NCBI GenBank assembly: GCA_946410375.1
Contig: CAMKAB010000028.1
Span: forward strand, 1-9,182
Length of the DNA stretch: 9,182 nt
Direction: 5' to 3'
From: an uncultured Spirochaetaceae bacterium
GTDB taxonomy: Bacteria > Spirochaetota > Spirochaetia > Sphaerochaetales > Sphaerochaetaceae
Shown: positions 1-6,120 of the stretch, piece by piece
Position numbering within the stretch: the stretch's first letter is position 1
Layout of the letters: each line of letters opens with the position of its first letter
The notes under the pieces: generated by a model
Database searches by the model: none
What the model was told of the DNA's origin: nothing
Seen by the model: only the letters and a program-made list of their open reading frames with translations
Made by a program: the position numbers and the translations under genes

Positions 1-1656
1 GCGTTCTGTTCGTACAGCGGAGAAGTGCTTGATAAAAAAACTCCGCTTTTGAAATCCATGGAAGTTCTTAACACGGAAGCTCTCAGGGTTTTGAAACTTT
101 TCGGAATGCGCGGTGTTGAGCACGTTAATTCCAACATAGGACTGGAGCAGGAATACTTTCTTGTGGATAAAAGCCTGTACAATAAACGGCGCGACCTGCA
201 GTTTTGCGGAAGAACGCTTCTCGGGGCGTCTTCGGCGAAGGGACAGCAGTTTGAGGATCACTATTATGCCGCAATCAGACCCAGGGTTTTGGAGTATATG
301 AAAAGACTCAATGAGATTTTGTGGAAGTTCGGCATACCGGCAAAAACAGAGCACAACGAAGCCGCTCCCGCGCAACATGAACTTGCGTCTATTTACTCAA
401 CGGCGAATTTAGCGGTAGACAGAAATCTCGTTATAATGGAAGAGATGAAAAACGTTGCTGAAGGAATGGACCTGGCATGTATTTTGCATGAGAAGCCTTT
501 TCAGAATATAAACGGAAGCGGAAAACACAACAACTGGTCCATAAGCACGGACACGGGAGTGAATTTGTTTGAAATCGGGGACACCTACGATAAAACAATC
601 AGGTTCATGCTTTTCACAGCCGCAATGATCCGGGCGATAGACAGGTACTACGACCTCTTGTTTTGCACGGTGTCTACGCCGTCAAACGATGGAAGACTCG
701 GGGGAAACGAGGCTCCGCCGTCAATCATGAGCGTTTATCTGGGAGATGATTTAACCTCGCTTTTCGCGTCTTTTGATACTTCCATTGAAGCGTTCCGAAA
801 AAAAGAGGAGATAGGTTTCGGTGTTCATGCGCTTCCTTCTTTACCGAAGGACAGTTCGGATAGAAACAGAACAAGTCCGATTGCGTTCACCGGTTCAAAA
901 TTTGAGTTCAGAACCCTCGGTTCTCAGATAAACGCGTCCGATCCGAACGTTGTGATAAACACCGCCGTGGCGGAGTCTCTTTCGGAATTCGCCGATATTC
1001 TGGAAAATGCTTCAAATTTTGAATTGGAAGTTCGCCGTCTTATAAAAGATACGTACGAAAAGCACAAGAGAATCATTTTTAACGGTAATAATTATTCGGA
1101 AGAATGGGCGGAGGAAGCGAAGAGAAGGGGCTTGAAAATATTCAAAAGCACCGCTTACGCCGCTTCCGCGCTTATTGATAAGAAGAATGTCGAGCTCTTT
1201 AAAAAGTTCAATATTTTCACTGAAAGCGAATTGGAGAGCAGGTATAATATCATGCTCACCGGGTACAGTAAAACCATCAATCTTGAAGCTCTTGTTACTC
1301 AGGAAATGCTCTTTGAGGAAGTCCTTCCGGCTGCCACGAAGTACACCGGAATGATTGCGCGCTCTCTTATTGATAAAAAGAACGTTTCTCTTTCAATAGA
1401 CACGATTTCCGAAACCAAGCAGCTTGAAAAGGTTCAGCGTTTGGTAAATTCCCTTTATTCCGCCGGCAATGAGCTTCGCTCTCAGATAGAAAAGGCGCGA
1501 AAGATAAAGGATATTGAGGAAAATGCGAAGTTTTACTGCGACATGGTTCTTCCGGAGATGAAGAGAATAAGCGATTTATCGGCGCAGTTGGAAGAAAATA
1601 TGTCCAAGGAATACTGGCCTCTTCCGAGTGTGGAGGATTTGCTGTTTTCAGTGTGA
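1..1656 (+). CDS. glnN: Glutamine synthetase type III, 5'-truncated by window edge
   Basis: ATP-dependent ligation of ammonia to glutamate in the cytoplasm, the central nitrogen-assimilation step. The reading frame is open from base 1 and the residues before the GTG at 25 (AFCSYSGE) continue the family sequence, so GTG 25 is internal and the true start lies upstream. 551 residues are visible. GSIII enzymes are usually about 700 residues, so roughly 150-180 N-terminal residues are missing. Visible family features are the metal-binding GLEQEY (about 142-159), NEAAPAQHEL (355-384), the glycine-rich NGSGKHNNWS (511-540) in place of the GxGxHxHxS of types I/II, GGNEAPPS (about 700-723) and the substrate/ATP-side EFRTLGS (904-924). 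The Lys/Glu-rich C-terminal helical region is typical of type III. No adenylylation loop of the type I kind is evident. An 83-nt gap separates it from lspA. Identification is strong; the symbol follows usage for type III enzymes. Confidence 0.95.
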   Translation, partial: AFCSYSGEVLDKKTPLLKSMEVLNTEALRVLKLFGMRGVEHVNSNIGLEQEYFLVDKSLYNKRRDLQFCGRTLLGASSAKGQQFEDHYYAAIRPRVLEYMKRLNEILWKFGIPAKTEHNEAAPAQHELASIYSTANLAVDRNLVIMEEMKNVAEGMDLACILHEKPFQNINGSGKHNNWSISTDTGVNLFEIGDTYDKTIRFMLFTAAMIRAIDRYYDLLFCTVSTPSNDGRLGGNEAPPSIMSVYLGDDLTSLFASFDTSIEAFRKKEEIGFGVHALPSLPKDSSDRNRTSPIAFTGSKFEFRTLGSQINASDPNVVINTAVAESLSEFADILENASNFELEVRRLIKDTYEKHKRIIFNGNNYSEEWAEEAKRRGLKIFKSTAYAASALIDKKNVELFKKFNIFTESELESRYNIMLTGYSKTINLEALVTQEMLFEEVLPAATKYTGMIARSLIDKKNVSLSIDTISETKQLEKVQRLVNSLYSAGNELRSQIEKARKIKDIEENAKFYCDMVLPEMKRISDLSAQLEENMSKEYWPLPSVEDLLFSV

Positions 1657-1668
1657 AAGTATGTGAAG

Positions 1669-1709
1669 TTGTTACATATTGTGCGAATATGGTGTAATAT
1701 GGCGCAATA
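1669..1709 (+). promoter_or_regulatory. Candidate lspA promoter with overlapping inverted repeat
   Basis: TTGTTA (1669-1674) and TGTAAT (1693-1698) are separated by 18 nt and resemble a sigma-70 promoter. An inverted repeat, TATTGTGC (1677-1684) and GCGCAATA (1702-1709), matches at 7 of 8 positions (G-U wobble in RNA) and brackets the -10 element. It could be an operator or just a weak RNA hairpin. No terminator was seen after glnN, so read-through from glnN is also possible. This is pattern evidence only. Confidence 0.35.
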
Positions 1710-1739
1710 CCGATATAAGGGGTTGAAACGAAGGATTTT

Positions 1740-2261
1740 ATGACAAAAAAGAAAGAAAGGATTTTGTTGTGCTGTATCTCTCTTGTTTTATTGGCAGCGG
1801 ATCAGGCGATTAAGCATTTTATCGTGAAAAATGTGCCGCAGGGGTATGTATATAAACGTTTTTTCGGGGATTTTCTCTATATTTGCCATGAAAGAAACCG
1901 CGGACTTGCGTTCAGCATAGGAGCGGGAAGCGGAGATTTTTTCAGAATTCTGATGTTCATCGTGTTTCCTCTCGTTTTGATCGGGTTTGTGTCTTATATG
2001 ATGCTCACCGATAAATTCAAGCTTACCTTTTTGCAGAAAATATTTGCTTCGTGTGTTGTGGGGGGCGGACTCGGCACCCTTGCGGACAGATCGTTCAGAT
2101 TTAAAACCGGAGTGGTGGACTATATCAGCGTTAAATTTTACGGGCTTTTCGGTTTTGAGAGATGGCCGACTTTTAATCTGAGCGATAGTCTGGTGGTTGT
2201 GTTTGTGATAGCGCTTGCCGTTTCGTATATAGTGATTGAATTTAAAAACGGGAAAAAATAG
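1740..2261 (+). CDS. lspA: Lipoprotein signal peptidase (signal peptidase II)
   Basis: Inner-membrane aspartyl protease that removes the signal peptide of lipidated prolipoproteins just before the lipid-modified Cys. It has 173 residues, normal for the family, with four hydrophobic segments (about 8-24, 66-88, 97-112, 148-167). Family motifs are DQAIKHF (21-27), NRGLAFS (53-59), GGGLGTLADR (108-117), VVDYI (125-129) and FNLSDS (145-150). The catalytic aspartates by family alignment are D127 and D149. Two conserved positions differ from the usual pattern: the Asn of GGxxGNxxDR is Thr113, and the Ala of FNxAD is Ser148. ATG 1740 is preceded by AAGGAT with suitable spacing. The next gene starts 4 nt after the stop, so the two are probably co-transcribed. 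The protein ends in a basic Lys-rich cytoplasmic tail. Confidence 0.93.
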   Translation: MTKKKERILLCCISLVLLAADQAIKHFIVKNVPQGYVYKRFFGDFLYICHERNRGLAFSIGAGSGDFFRILMFIVFPLVLIGFVSYMMLTDKFKLTFLQKIFASCVVGGGLGTLADRSFRFKTGVVDYISVKFYGLFGFERWPTFNLSDSLVVVFVIALAVSYIVIEFKNGKK

Positions 2262-2265
2262 AACT

Positions 2266-3270
2266 ATGGAAAAGAACATTTGGTTTCCGTTCAGCGATGA
2301 ACCCTTGATTGATTCTCATTTTTATGTTCCGGCTTTTTCAAGTCCAGCCGTTGTTATGCCCGAGAACGCTCCGGACGGAGCATGGCATATTTTTCTTCAT
2401 TCATGGCTCGGGATACACCATTTTAAGTCCGATTCAGGAATTGCATGGGAGCCGAAAAAGCTGGTGGTGGCAAGGGGGCATTATCCTTTTGTTTTTTCGG
2501 ATGGCGGAAGGTATTATCTTGTTTACGAAAACCACGAACCTGAGAACATAAACGATTCTTTTAAGCGTTTCGGACATAGAAAATACTGTTCAAGGATTCA
2601 AATTATTTCTTCTGAAAATTTGGTGAAGTGGTCTCATCCGAAAACTGTTTTAAGTGCGGAAGATGTTCCCTATTCTTCCGATTACACGGGAAGACCGTGC
2701 CTTACCTCTCCATCGATGATAAAGTGGAAGGACGGAACGTTCAGATTGTATTTCAGCGCCGCCGATATGGTGTTACCTGCCGGGAAAACTGAAAAAAAAG
2801 AAAACAGACGGTTCGCGCCGCGGTTTTTCGGATACGCGGAGGCTTTGTCTTTGGATGAAAAGTTTTTGGTTCCGGGGGATAGCCTCTTGCTTGAAGCGCA
2901 GCCTGATTCCAAGTATTCAAACCTTTCCCCGGGGAATATCAGAATTGTTTCGCATAATGATGTGATATACGGTTTTATGTGTTCATATTATTGGGATGAA
3001 AAGAATTATAAAGCATCTTCCGCCGTTATGCTTTTGAAATCGGAGGACGGATTAAAATTTTCTTCGATTGGTGAAAAACCCATTCTCGGACCCCAAACAG
3101 AGGGGTGGGCGAGTCGTTTTATTAAGACGTGCGATGTGAAGTATAAGTCGGAAGAGGATTGCTGGTATCTTTATTTTTCGGCATCGGGAGATAAAAAGGA
3201 CGTTTTGCACCTGTGGGAGCGGGAAGGGGTCGGATTATTTATCGGAAATGAGCCGAAAGACTCGTTGTAA
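2266..3270 (+). CDS. Five-bladed beta-propeller glycosidase-like protein (GH43/GH32-like), cytoplasmic
   Basis: The 334-residue product shows repeated short beta-strand units typical of five-bladed propeller glycosidases. Examples are WHIFLHSW (40-47), the blade turn SDSGIAWEP (55-63), RYYLVYENH (82-90), SSENLVKWSHP (115-125), the SPSMIKWKDGTFRLYFSA segment (148-165), KSEDGLKFSSIGEKPIL (258-274) and CWYLYFSASGD (299-309). The pattern 'source strand, then D/EDGLxF or LVKW' is the recurrent blade signature. No signal peptide or membrane segment is visible, so a cytoplasmic protein acting on imported or intracellular sugars is inferred. The catalytic acids cannot be assigned from sequence alone; D11, D16, E89 and D242-type residues are only candidates. 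ATG 2266 is preferred over the upstream in-frame TTG 2236, which lies inside lspA. The Shine-Dalgarno sequence is poor (GGGA at 2250-2253, 12 nt away), so translation may depend on coupling to lspA 4 nt upstream. The substrate is unknown, and a non-hydrolytic member of the fold is possible. Confidence 0.7.
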   Translation: MEKNIWFPFSDEPLIDSHFYVPAFSSPAVVMPENAPDGAWHIFLHSWLGIHHFKSDSGIAWEPKKLVVARGHYPFVFSDGGRYYLVYENHEPENINDSFKRFGHRKYCSRIQIISSENLVKWSHPKTVLSAEDVPYSSDYTGRPCLTSPSMIKWKDGTFRLYFSAADMVLPAGKTEKKENRRFAPRFFGYAEALSLDEKFLVPGDSLLLEAQPDSKYSNLSPGNIRIVSHNDVIYGFMCSYYWDEKNYKASSAVMLLKSEDGLKFSSIGEKPILGPQTEGWASRFIKTCDVKYKSEEDCWYLYFSASGDKKDVLHLWEREGVGLFIGNEPKDSL

Positions 3271-3279
3271 TACGGTTGC

Positions 3280-3492
3280 TTTGCAAGATATCATCCGTTG
3301 TGATGTCAGCGCAATTACAGGGGATGCTCCATGAGAGATAAAGTTTATTACAAAGCAGATATCATCCGTCGTAATGTCGGCGCAATTACAAGGGATGTTC
3401 CACGAGAGATAAAGTCTTTGCAAAGCGGACATCATCCGTTGTGATGTCGGCTCAATTACAGGGGACGCCCACGAGACGTAAAGTCTTTGCAA
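3280..3492. repeat. Three ~70-bp tandem repeats with conserved hairpin, noncoding
   Basis: Three copies, aligned on ATCATCCG at 3290, 3361 and 3431 (spacing 71 and 70 bp), share AATTACA, the GGGATG/GGGACG block, a CCAYGAGAGATAAAG block (degenerate in copy 3) and a TTTGCAA boundary. A fourth TTTGCAA at 3486-3492 ends the array. Copy 3 holds a perfect hairpin: GACATCA (3428-3434), loop TCCGTTG, TGATGTC (3442-3448). Copy 1 keeps it with one G-T wobble, and copy 2 with a wobble and one mismatch. The boundary in copy 3 forms the palindrome CTTTGCAAAG (3416-3425). A minus-strand open frame crosses the array, but the 71/70 period changes frame between copies, so it is not a protein repeat. The array lies between two convergent genes, where it could act in termination or RNA folding. 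It is not CRISPR, because there are no unique spacers. Confidence 0.85.
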
Positions 3493-3508
3493 AAAGAGAA
3501 CGGGTTCT
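3491..3508 (-). terminator. Weak candidate terminator for the minus-strand hydrolase
   Basis: Read on the minus strand, AGAACCCGTTCT can form a 4-bp stem (AGAA/TTCT, loop CCCG) followed by CTTTTT. It lies about 60-80 nt past the hydrolase stop codon. The stem is short, so this is a weak call. A second small inverted repeat, AGTCG-TAG-CGACT (3559-3571), touches the stop codon but has no T-run. Confidence 0.25.
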
Positions 3509-3570
3509 TACGGAAATGTTTGATTTAAGCCGCGTAAAGCCGCGTGTCTGAACAGGGAGTCGTAGCGACT

Positions 3571-4620
3571 TTACAGCGCGTCGTCTGCAGACGGTTCCAC
3601 AACGGGTTTCATGCTTCTGAGACGCCGTCTTTGCCTTTTTGTAAGCAGGTTGATGTTTTGAACGACTTTTCCTTCAAGGAAGACGGAAATCGTAGCCATT
3701 TCGTCTTCGTAGCGATCCCAAGACGGAAAACGCATAAACCCGTGAAGTTTTTTTTCTTCGAAAATAAGCTTTACCGGAGTGTCCGCAGAAGAAAGCGCCT
3801 CGGCGAAAAGCTCGGCATCGTCTGAAAGAGGACTGTATTCCGATGAGAAAATAAGCGTTTGCGGCAACCTTGAAAAATCCAGCGCAAGCAGAGGAGAAAA
3901 AAACGGGTTTAAAATGTCCTTCGGCTCGTTCGCATAACTGTTAATAAAGAAGTTTAAATCTTTTTTATTGAGCAGAGGATTATGTTTGTGCGTTTCAACG
4001 CTGTTTGTTCTGAGTCTGCAATCGGTGAGAGGATCTTCAAGGATAAGTCCCGCAATAGTCGGACCTTTTTCATCTCTGCAACGTTTGCATACGGAAATGG
4101 CTAAATTCCCGCCTGCGCAGGAACCCATGACGAATATTTTTTTCGGATCCAGTTTCCAGTATTTTATTCCGCCCGCTGCCCAAAGAAAGGCATTGTAGCA
4201 GTCGTTTAGAGGAACAGGAAACTTAAACGTCGGAGACAGCCTGTAATCAACGGCGAGAACCATGCTTGAGGTGTATTTGCAAATATTGCTGCAAATTGCT
4301 TTGCATATTTCCATATTTCCGAGTGTGAAGCCGCCCGAATGATAGTAAACAATCAAAGGCGAAAGCCCGGAGGAAGCCTCTTTCTTTTTAAAGAGATACC
4401 CGGTTATGTTTCCCTCTTCAACAGGAATGATGTATGTTTCCATTAGGACGTGTTTTGTATCCGGTTGGTACAGCTTATTAAAAATTCGTTTATTCTTGCT
4501 GAGGGAACGGTTGTAGTCTTCCAGTTCCTGCAAAGTTGCGGAACTTGCATCTTGTAAGGCGATTTTATCATACAAATAGAGTATTTTTTCAGATTTGGAA
4601 GATAAAACGTATTGTTCCAT
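3571..4620 (-). CDS. HSL-family alpha/beta hydrolase with Cys in the nucleophile position
   Basis: 349 residues with the layout of the hormone-sensitive-lipase-like esterases (alpha/beta hydrolase fold-3). The oxyanion motif is YYHSGGF (92-98; family HGGG), followed by VDYRLSPTFKFP (124-135; family VDYRLAPEHPFP), the nucleophile elbow GSCAGGN (166-172; family GDSAGGN), EDPLTD (195-200) and the catalytic-His region HGFMRFP (293-299). By alignment the nucleophile Ser is Cys168 (codon TGC, 4117-4119) and the acid normally in DPL is Ser263 (EYSPLSDD, 261-268), while His293 and the oxyanion glycines are kept. It may be a thiol-dependent hydrolase, or a binding protein that lost catalysis. There is no signal peptide, so it is probably cytoplasmic. 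ATG 4620 is chosen over the upstream TTG 4671 because a promoter-like sequence lies between them and the sequence before ATG 4620 is A/T-rich rather than coding. The gene is convergent with the propeller gene and divergent from galE. A basic C-terminal tail (KRQRRRLR, 328-335) is unusual. Confidence 0.85.
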   Translation of the reverse strand: MEQYVLSSKSEKILYLYDKIALQDASSATLQELEDYNRSLSKNKRIFNKLYQPDTKHVLMETYIIPVEEGNITGYLFKKKEASSGLSPLIVYYHSGGFTLGNMEICKAICSNICKYTSSMVLAVDYRLSPTFKFPVPLNDCYNAFLWAAGGIKYWKLDPKKIFVMGSCAGGNLAISVCKRCRDEKGPTIAGLILEDPLTDCRLRTNSVETHKHNPLLNKKDLNFFINSYANEPKDILNPFFSPLLALDFSRLPQTLIFSSEYSPLSDDAELFAEALSSADTPVKLIFEEKKLHGFMRFPSWDRYEDEMATISVFLEGKVVQNINLLTKRQRRRLRSMKPVVEPSADDAL

Positions 4621-4628
4621 ACGAAAAT

Positions 4629-4658
4629 ATGATACTATTATTTTGATATTTTTATCAA
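4629..4658 (-). promoter_or_regulatory. Candidate promoter of the hydrolase gene, nearly leaderless
   Basis: On the minus strand, TTGATA (4658-4653) and TATCAT (4634-4629) are separated by 18 nt. The -10 element ends 8 nt before ATG 4620, so transcription would begin within about 2 nt of the start codon. This agrees with the lack of any Shine-Dalgarno sequence there. The positions are read directly; promoter activity is inferred. Confidence 0.45.
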
Positions 4659-4723
4659 TGAAAAGGAACAATATTGTAACTTTATTTTTTTATATTTGTT
4701 TATATGGTTTTTACTGCTTAACA

Positions 4724-4764
4724 TATAATAAACAGAATTACGGTGTTCCGCGGTGAATGGGGAG
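4724..4764 (+). promoter_or_regulatory. galE -10 element and ribosome binding site
   Basis: A perfect TATAAT (4724-4729) lies in A/T-rich DNA. No good -35 sits at 16-18 nt; TTGTTT (4696-4701) is 22 nt away. A start near 4736 would give a leader of about 34 nt. The strong Shine-Dalgarno GGGGAG (4759-4764) stands 5 nt before ATG 4770 and decides that start over the in-frame GTG at 4743. Confidence 0.55.
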
Positions 4765-4769
4765 TTTAT

Positions 4770-5960
4770 ATGGTATTTGTAACCGGAGGAGCCGGATTTA
4801 TCGGTTCTCACACATGTTTGGAGTTATTAAATGCGGGATATGAAGTGCTTGTGGCTGATAATTTGTGCAACAGCTCAGTGGTCTCGTTAAAAAGAGTTGA
4901 GGAGATAAGCGGTCGCAAATTGCATTTTGAGCAGATTGATGTTTGCGATTTTGATGCGCTTGAAAAGATTTTCAGCAAGTATGAGATAGATAGCGTTATA
5001 CATTTTGCAGGACTAAAGGCTGTTGGGGAGAGCGTGCGTCTTCCCATTGAGTACTTTTCCAATAACCTTAATTCCGCCTTATCGCTTTGCAAGGTGATGA
5101 GAAATCATAATGTGCATAATCTGGTATTTTCATCGAGTGCAACGGTTTATACTGCCAATCCGGGGAGCGGAGTCCGGTCTGTGAGTGTAAGTGACGAGAA
5201 AAATACCAGCGTTTCGGCGATGAGACCGTATGAAGACACTTCACGGAAAGAGCGTCTTTTTGCGGAAGACGGAGGCGTTCGGGGAGAGTCTTCGGCGGAA
5301 GGAGGAAGGGCTCGGGAAGACTCTTCGGCGGATGCAAAGCGGGGGCTCACGGAATCTTCGCGCACGGGCGATTGCACAAATCCTTACGGGTGGACAAAAT
5401 ACATGAGCGAACAGATATTTAAAGCCGTGTGTAATGCGTATCCTGATTTTTCCGTCGTTCTCCTCAGGTATTTCAATCCTATCGGGGCGCATAAAAGCGG
5501 AAAAATCGGAGAGGATCCCCGCGGAATACCGAATAATCTTATGCCGTACATCTCTCAGGTCGCCGTGGGTAGGCGGAAATACCTTACGGTGTTCGGAAAC
5601 GATTATAAAACGAACGACGGAACCGGAGTGAGAGACTACATACACGTGGTGGATCTTGCCCGTGCTCATATAAAAGCGCTGGAGTATGCGAAAAAAAATA
5701 AAGGCTGCGAGGTTTTCAACATCGGAACCGGACGAGGTACGAGCGTTTTGGAACTGGTTTCGGCATTTGAGAAAGAAAACGGTGTGAAAATCCCGTATGT
5801 AATCGGACCGAGACGTCCGGGAGATGTGGATGAAGTATTCGCCGATGTTTCAAAAGCGGAGAAAATTTTAGGTTTCAAAGCGGAATTCACCGTTTTTGAC
5901 ATGTGCAGGGATGCGTGGAATTTCCAAAAAAACAATCCTGAAGGGTACGAAAAGGCGTAA
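4770..5960 (+). CDS. galE: UDP-glucose 4-epimerase with a repeat-containing insertion
   Basis: Cytoplasmic NAD-dependent short-chain dehydrogenase/reductase that interconverts UDP-glucose and UDP-galactose, supplying sugars for glycans and the Leloir pathway. The Rossmann motif is VTGGAGFIGSH (4-14), with VADNL (28-32) for NAD, HFAGLKAVGES (78-88), the catalytic Ser segment SSSATVY (121-127), the catalytic YGWTK (206-210, YxxxK), LLRYFNPIGAH (231-241), and GTGVRDYIHVVDLARAH (284-300). The length is 396 residues against about 330-340 normally. The surplus lies between SSSATVY and YGWTK: about 83 residues separate the catalytic Ser and Tyr instead of about 25. Inside it are three tandem 11-residue repeats (166-198), possibly with a fourth, older copy (155-165). 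The insertion is Ser/Glu/Arg-rich and probably an exposed disordered loop. The start is set by the GGGGAG ribosome site. The gene is divergent from the hydrolase and followed by 160 nt of A/T-rich DNA. Confidence 0.92.
   Translation: MVFVTGGAGFIGSHTCLELLNAGYEVLVADNLCNSSVVSLKRVEEISGRKLHFEQIDVCDFDALEKIFSKYEIDSVIHFAGLKAVGESVRLPIEYFSNNLNSALSLCKVMRNHNVHNLVFSSSATVYTANPGSGVRSVSVSDEKNTSVSAMRPYEDTSRKERLFAEDGGVRGESSAEGGRAREDSSADAKRGLTESSRTGDCTNPYGWTKYMSEQIFKAVCNAYPDFSVVLLRYFNPIGAHKSGKIGEDPRGIPNNLMPYISQVAVGRRKYLTVFGNDYKTNDGTGVRDYIHVVDLARAHIKALEYAKKNKGCEVFNIGTGRGTSVLELVSAFEKENGVKIPYVIGPRRPGDVDEVFADVSKAEKILGFKAEFTVFDMCRDAWNFQKNNPEGYEKA
5232..5363 (+). repeat. 33-bp tandem repeats inside galE
   Basis: Units at 5265-5297, 5298-5330 and 5331-5363 encode EDGGVRGESSA, EGGRAREDSSA and DAKRGLTESSR. 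Units 1 and 2 share GAAG at the start and TCTTCGGCG at or near the end. A more diverged unit at 5232-5264 encodes EDTSRKERLFA with the same length. Each is exactly 11 codons, so copy number can change without breaking the frame. Confidence 0.85.
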
Positions 5961-5971
5961 ATGAGGCGAAA

Positions 5972-6022
5972 ATACGAAAAAAAAACAGATTTTTTTGAAA
6001 AAAAAGAATTTTTTTGTCGTAT
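5972..6022. promoter_or_regulatory. Phased A/T tracts within an inverted repeat: curved DNA or A/T-rich terminator
   Basis: Runs of A9 (5977-5985), T7 (5990-5996), A8 (5998-6005) and T7 (6009-6015) have centres averaging about 10.3 bp apart, the spacing that gives intrinsic curvature. They are framed by ATACGA (5972-5977) and TCGTAT (6017-6022). Together with the adjoining A and T runs this makes a 14-bp inverted repeat with one mismatch. It lies 11 nt after the galE stop and just upstream of a TATAAT. It may be a terminator for galE, an upstream promoter element for the next gene, or both. Confidence 0.5.
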
Positions 6023-6040
6023 AACTCTGTTCTTTAGTGT

Positions 6041-6113
6041 TATAATTGTTTTGATTGTCATTATTTGATATTATTGACATTATTATAAGGTAATTGTGCC
6101 TTTCGGGGGAGAG
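6041..6113 (+). promoter_or_regulatory. Candidate promoter and leader of the envelope-protein operon
   Basis: A perfect TATAAT (6041-6046) follows the A/T tracts; no consensus -35 is present at 16-18 nt. TGTCA and TGACA form an interrupted inverted repeat in the leader (about 6056-6079), a possible operator. TTGACA (6074-6079) lacks a matching -10 at normal spacing. The ribosome site GGGGGAGAG (6105-6113) stands 7 nt before ATG 6121 and supports that start strongly. Confidence 0.45.
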
Positions 6114-6120
6114 TATATAA

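Noticed and set aside
25..27. GTG 25 as start of glutamine synthetase
   Set aside because: The frame is open from base 1 and upstream residues match the family; the enzyme would lack an essential N-terminal part.
1788..2279. 163-residue minus-strand open frame
   Set aside because: It is a shadow of lspA, whose motifs are clear on the plus strand; the antisense protein is basic and low in family features.
3235..3492. 85-residue minus-strand open frame across the tandem repeats
   Set aside because: Repeat period of 71 and 70 bp changes frame between copies, there is no ribosome site, and it runs antisense into the propeller gene's end. It is explained by the repeats lacking stops.
3280..3492. 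CRISPR array
   Set aside because: Similarity runs across the whole ~70-bp unit with no unique spacers, only three copies are present, and no cas genes are in view.
3527..3545. Two AAGCCGCGT copies 10 bp apart as a regulator site
   Set aside because: Short, at the 3' side of both neighbouring genes and with no promoter nearby; likely chance.
4743..4769. GTG 4743 as galE start
   Set aside because: The GGGGAG at 4759-4764 lies inside that extension and fits ATG 4770, and GalE proteins begin just before the VTGGAGFIG motif.
5241..5669. 142-residue minus-strand open frame over the galE insertion
   Set aside because: It continues into conserved galE sequence and has no start signal. The insertion stays in frame with galE, so galE is not broken here.
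5666..6061. 131-residue minus-strand open frame covering the galE 3' end and spacer
   Set aside because: Its N-terminal part is translated A/T tracts and the rest is antisense to conserved galE.
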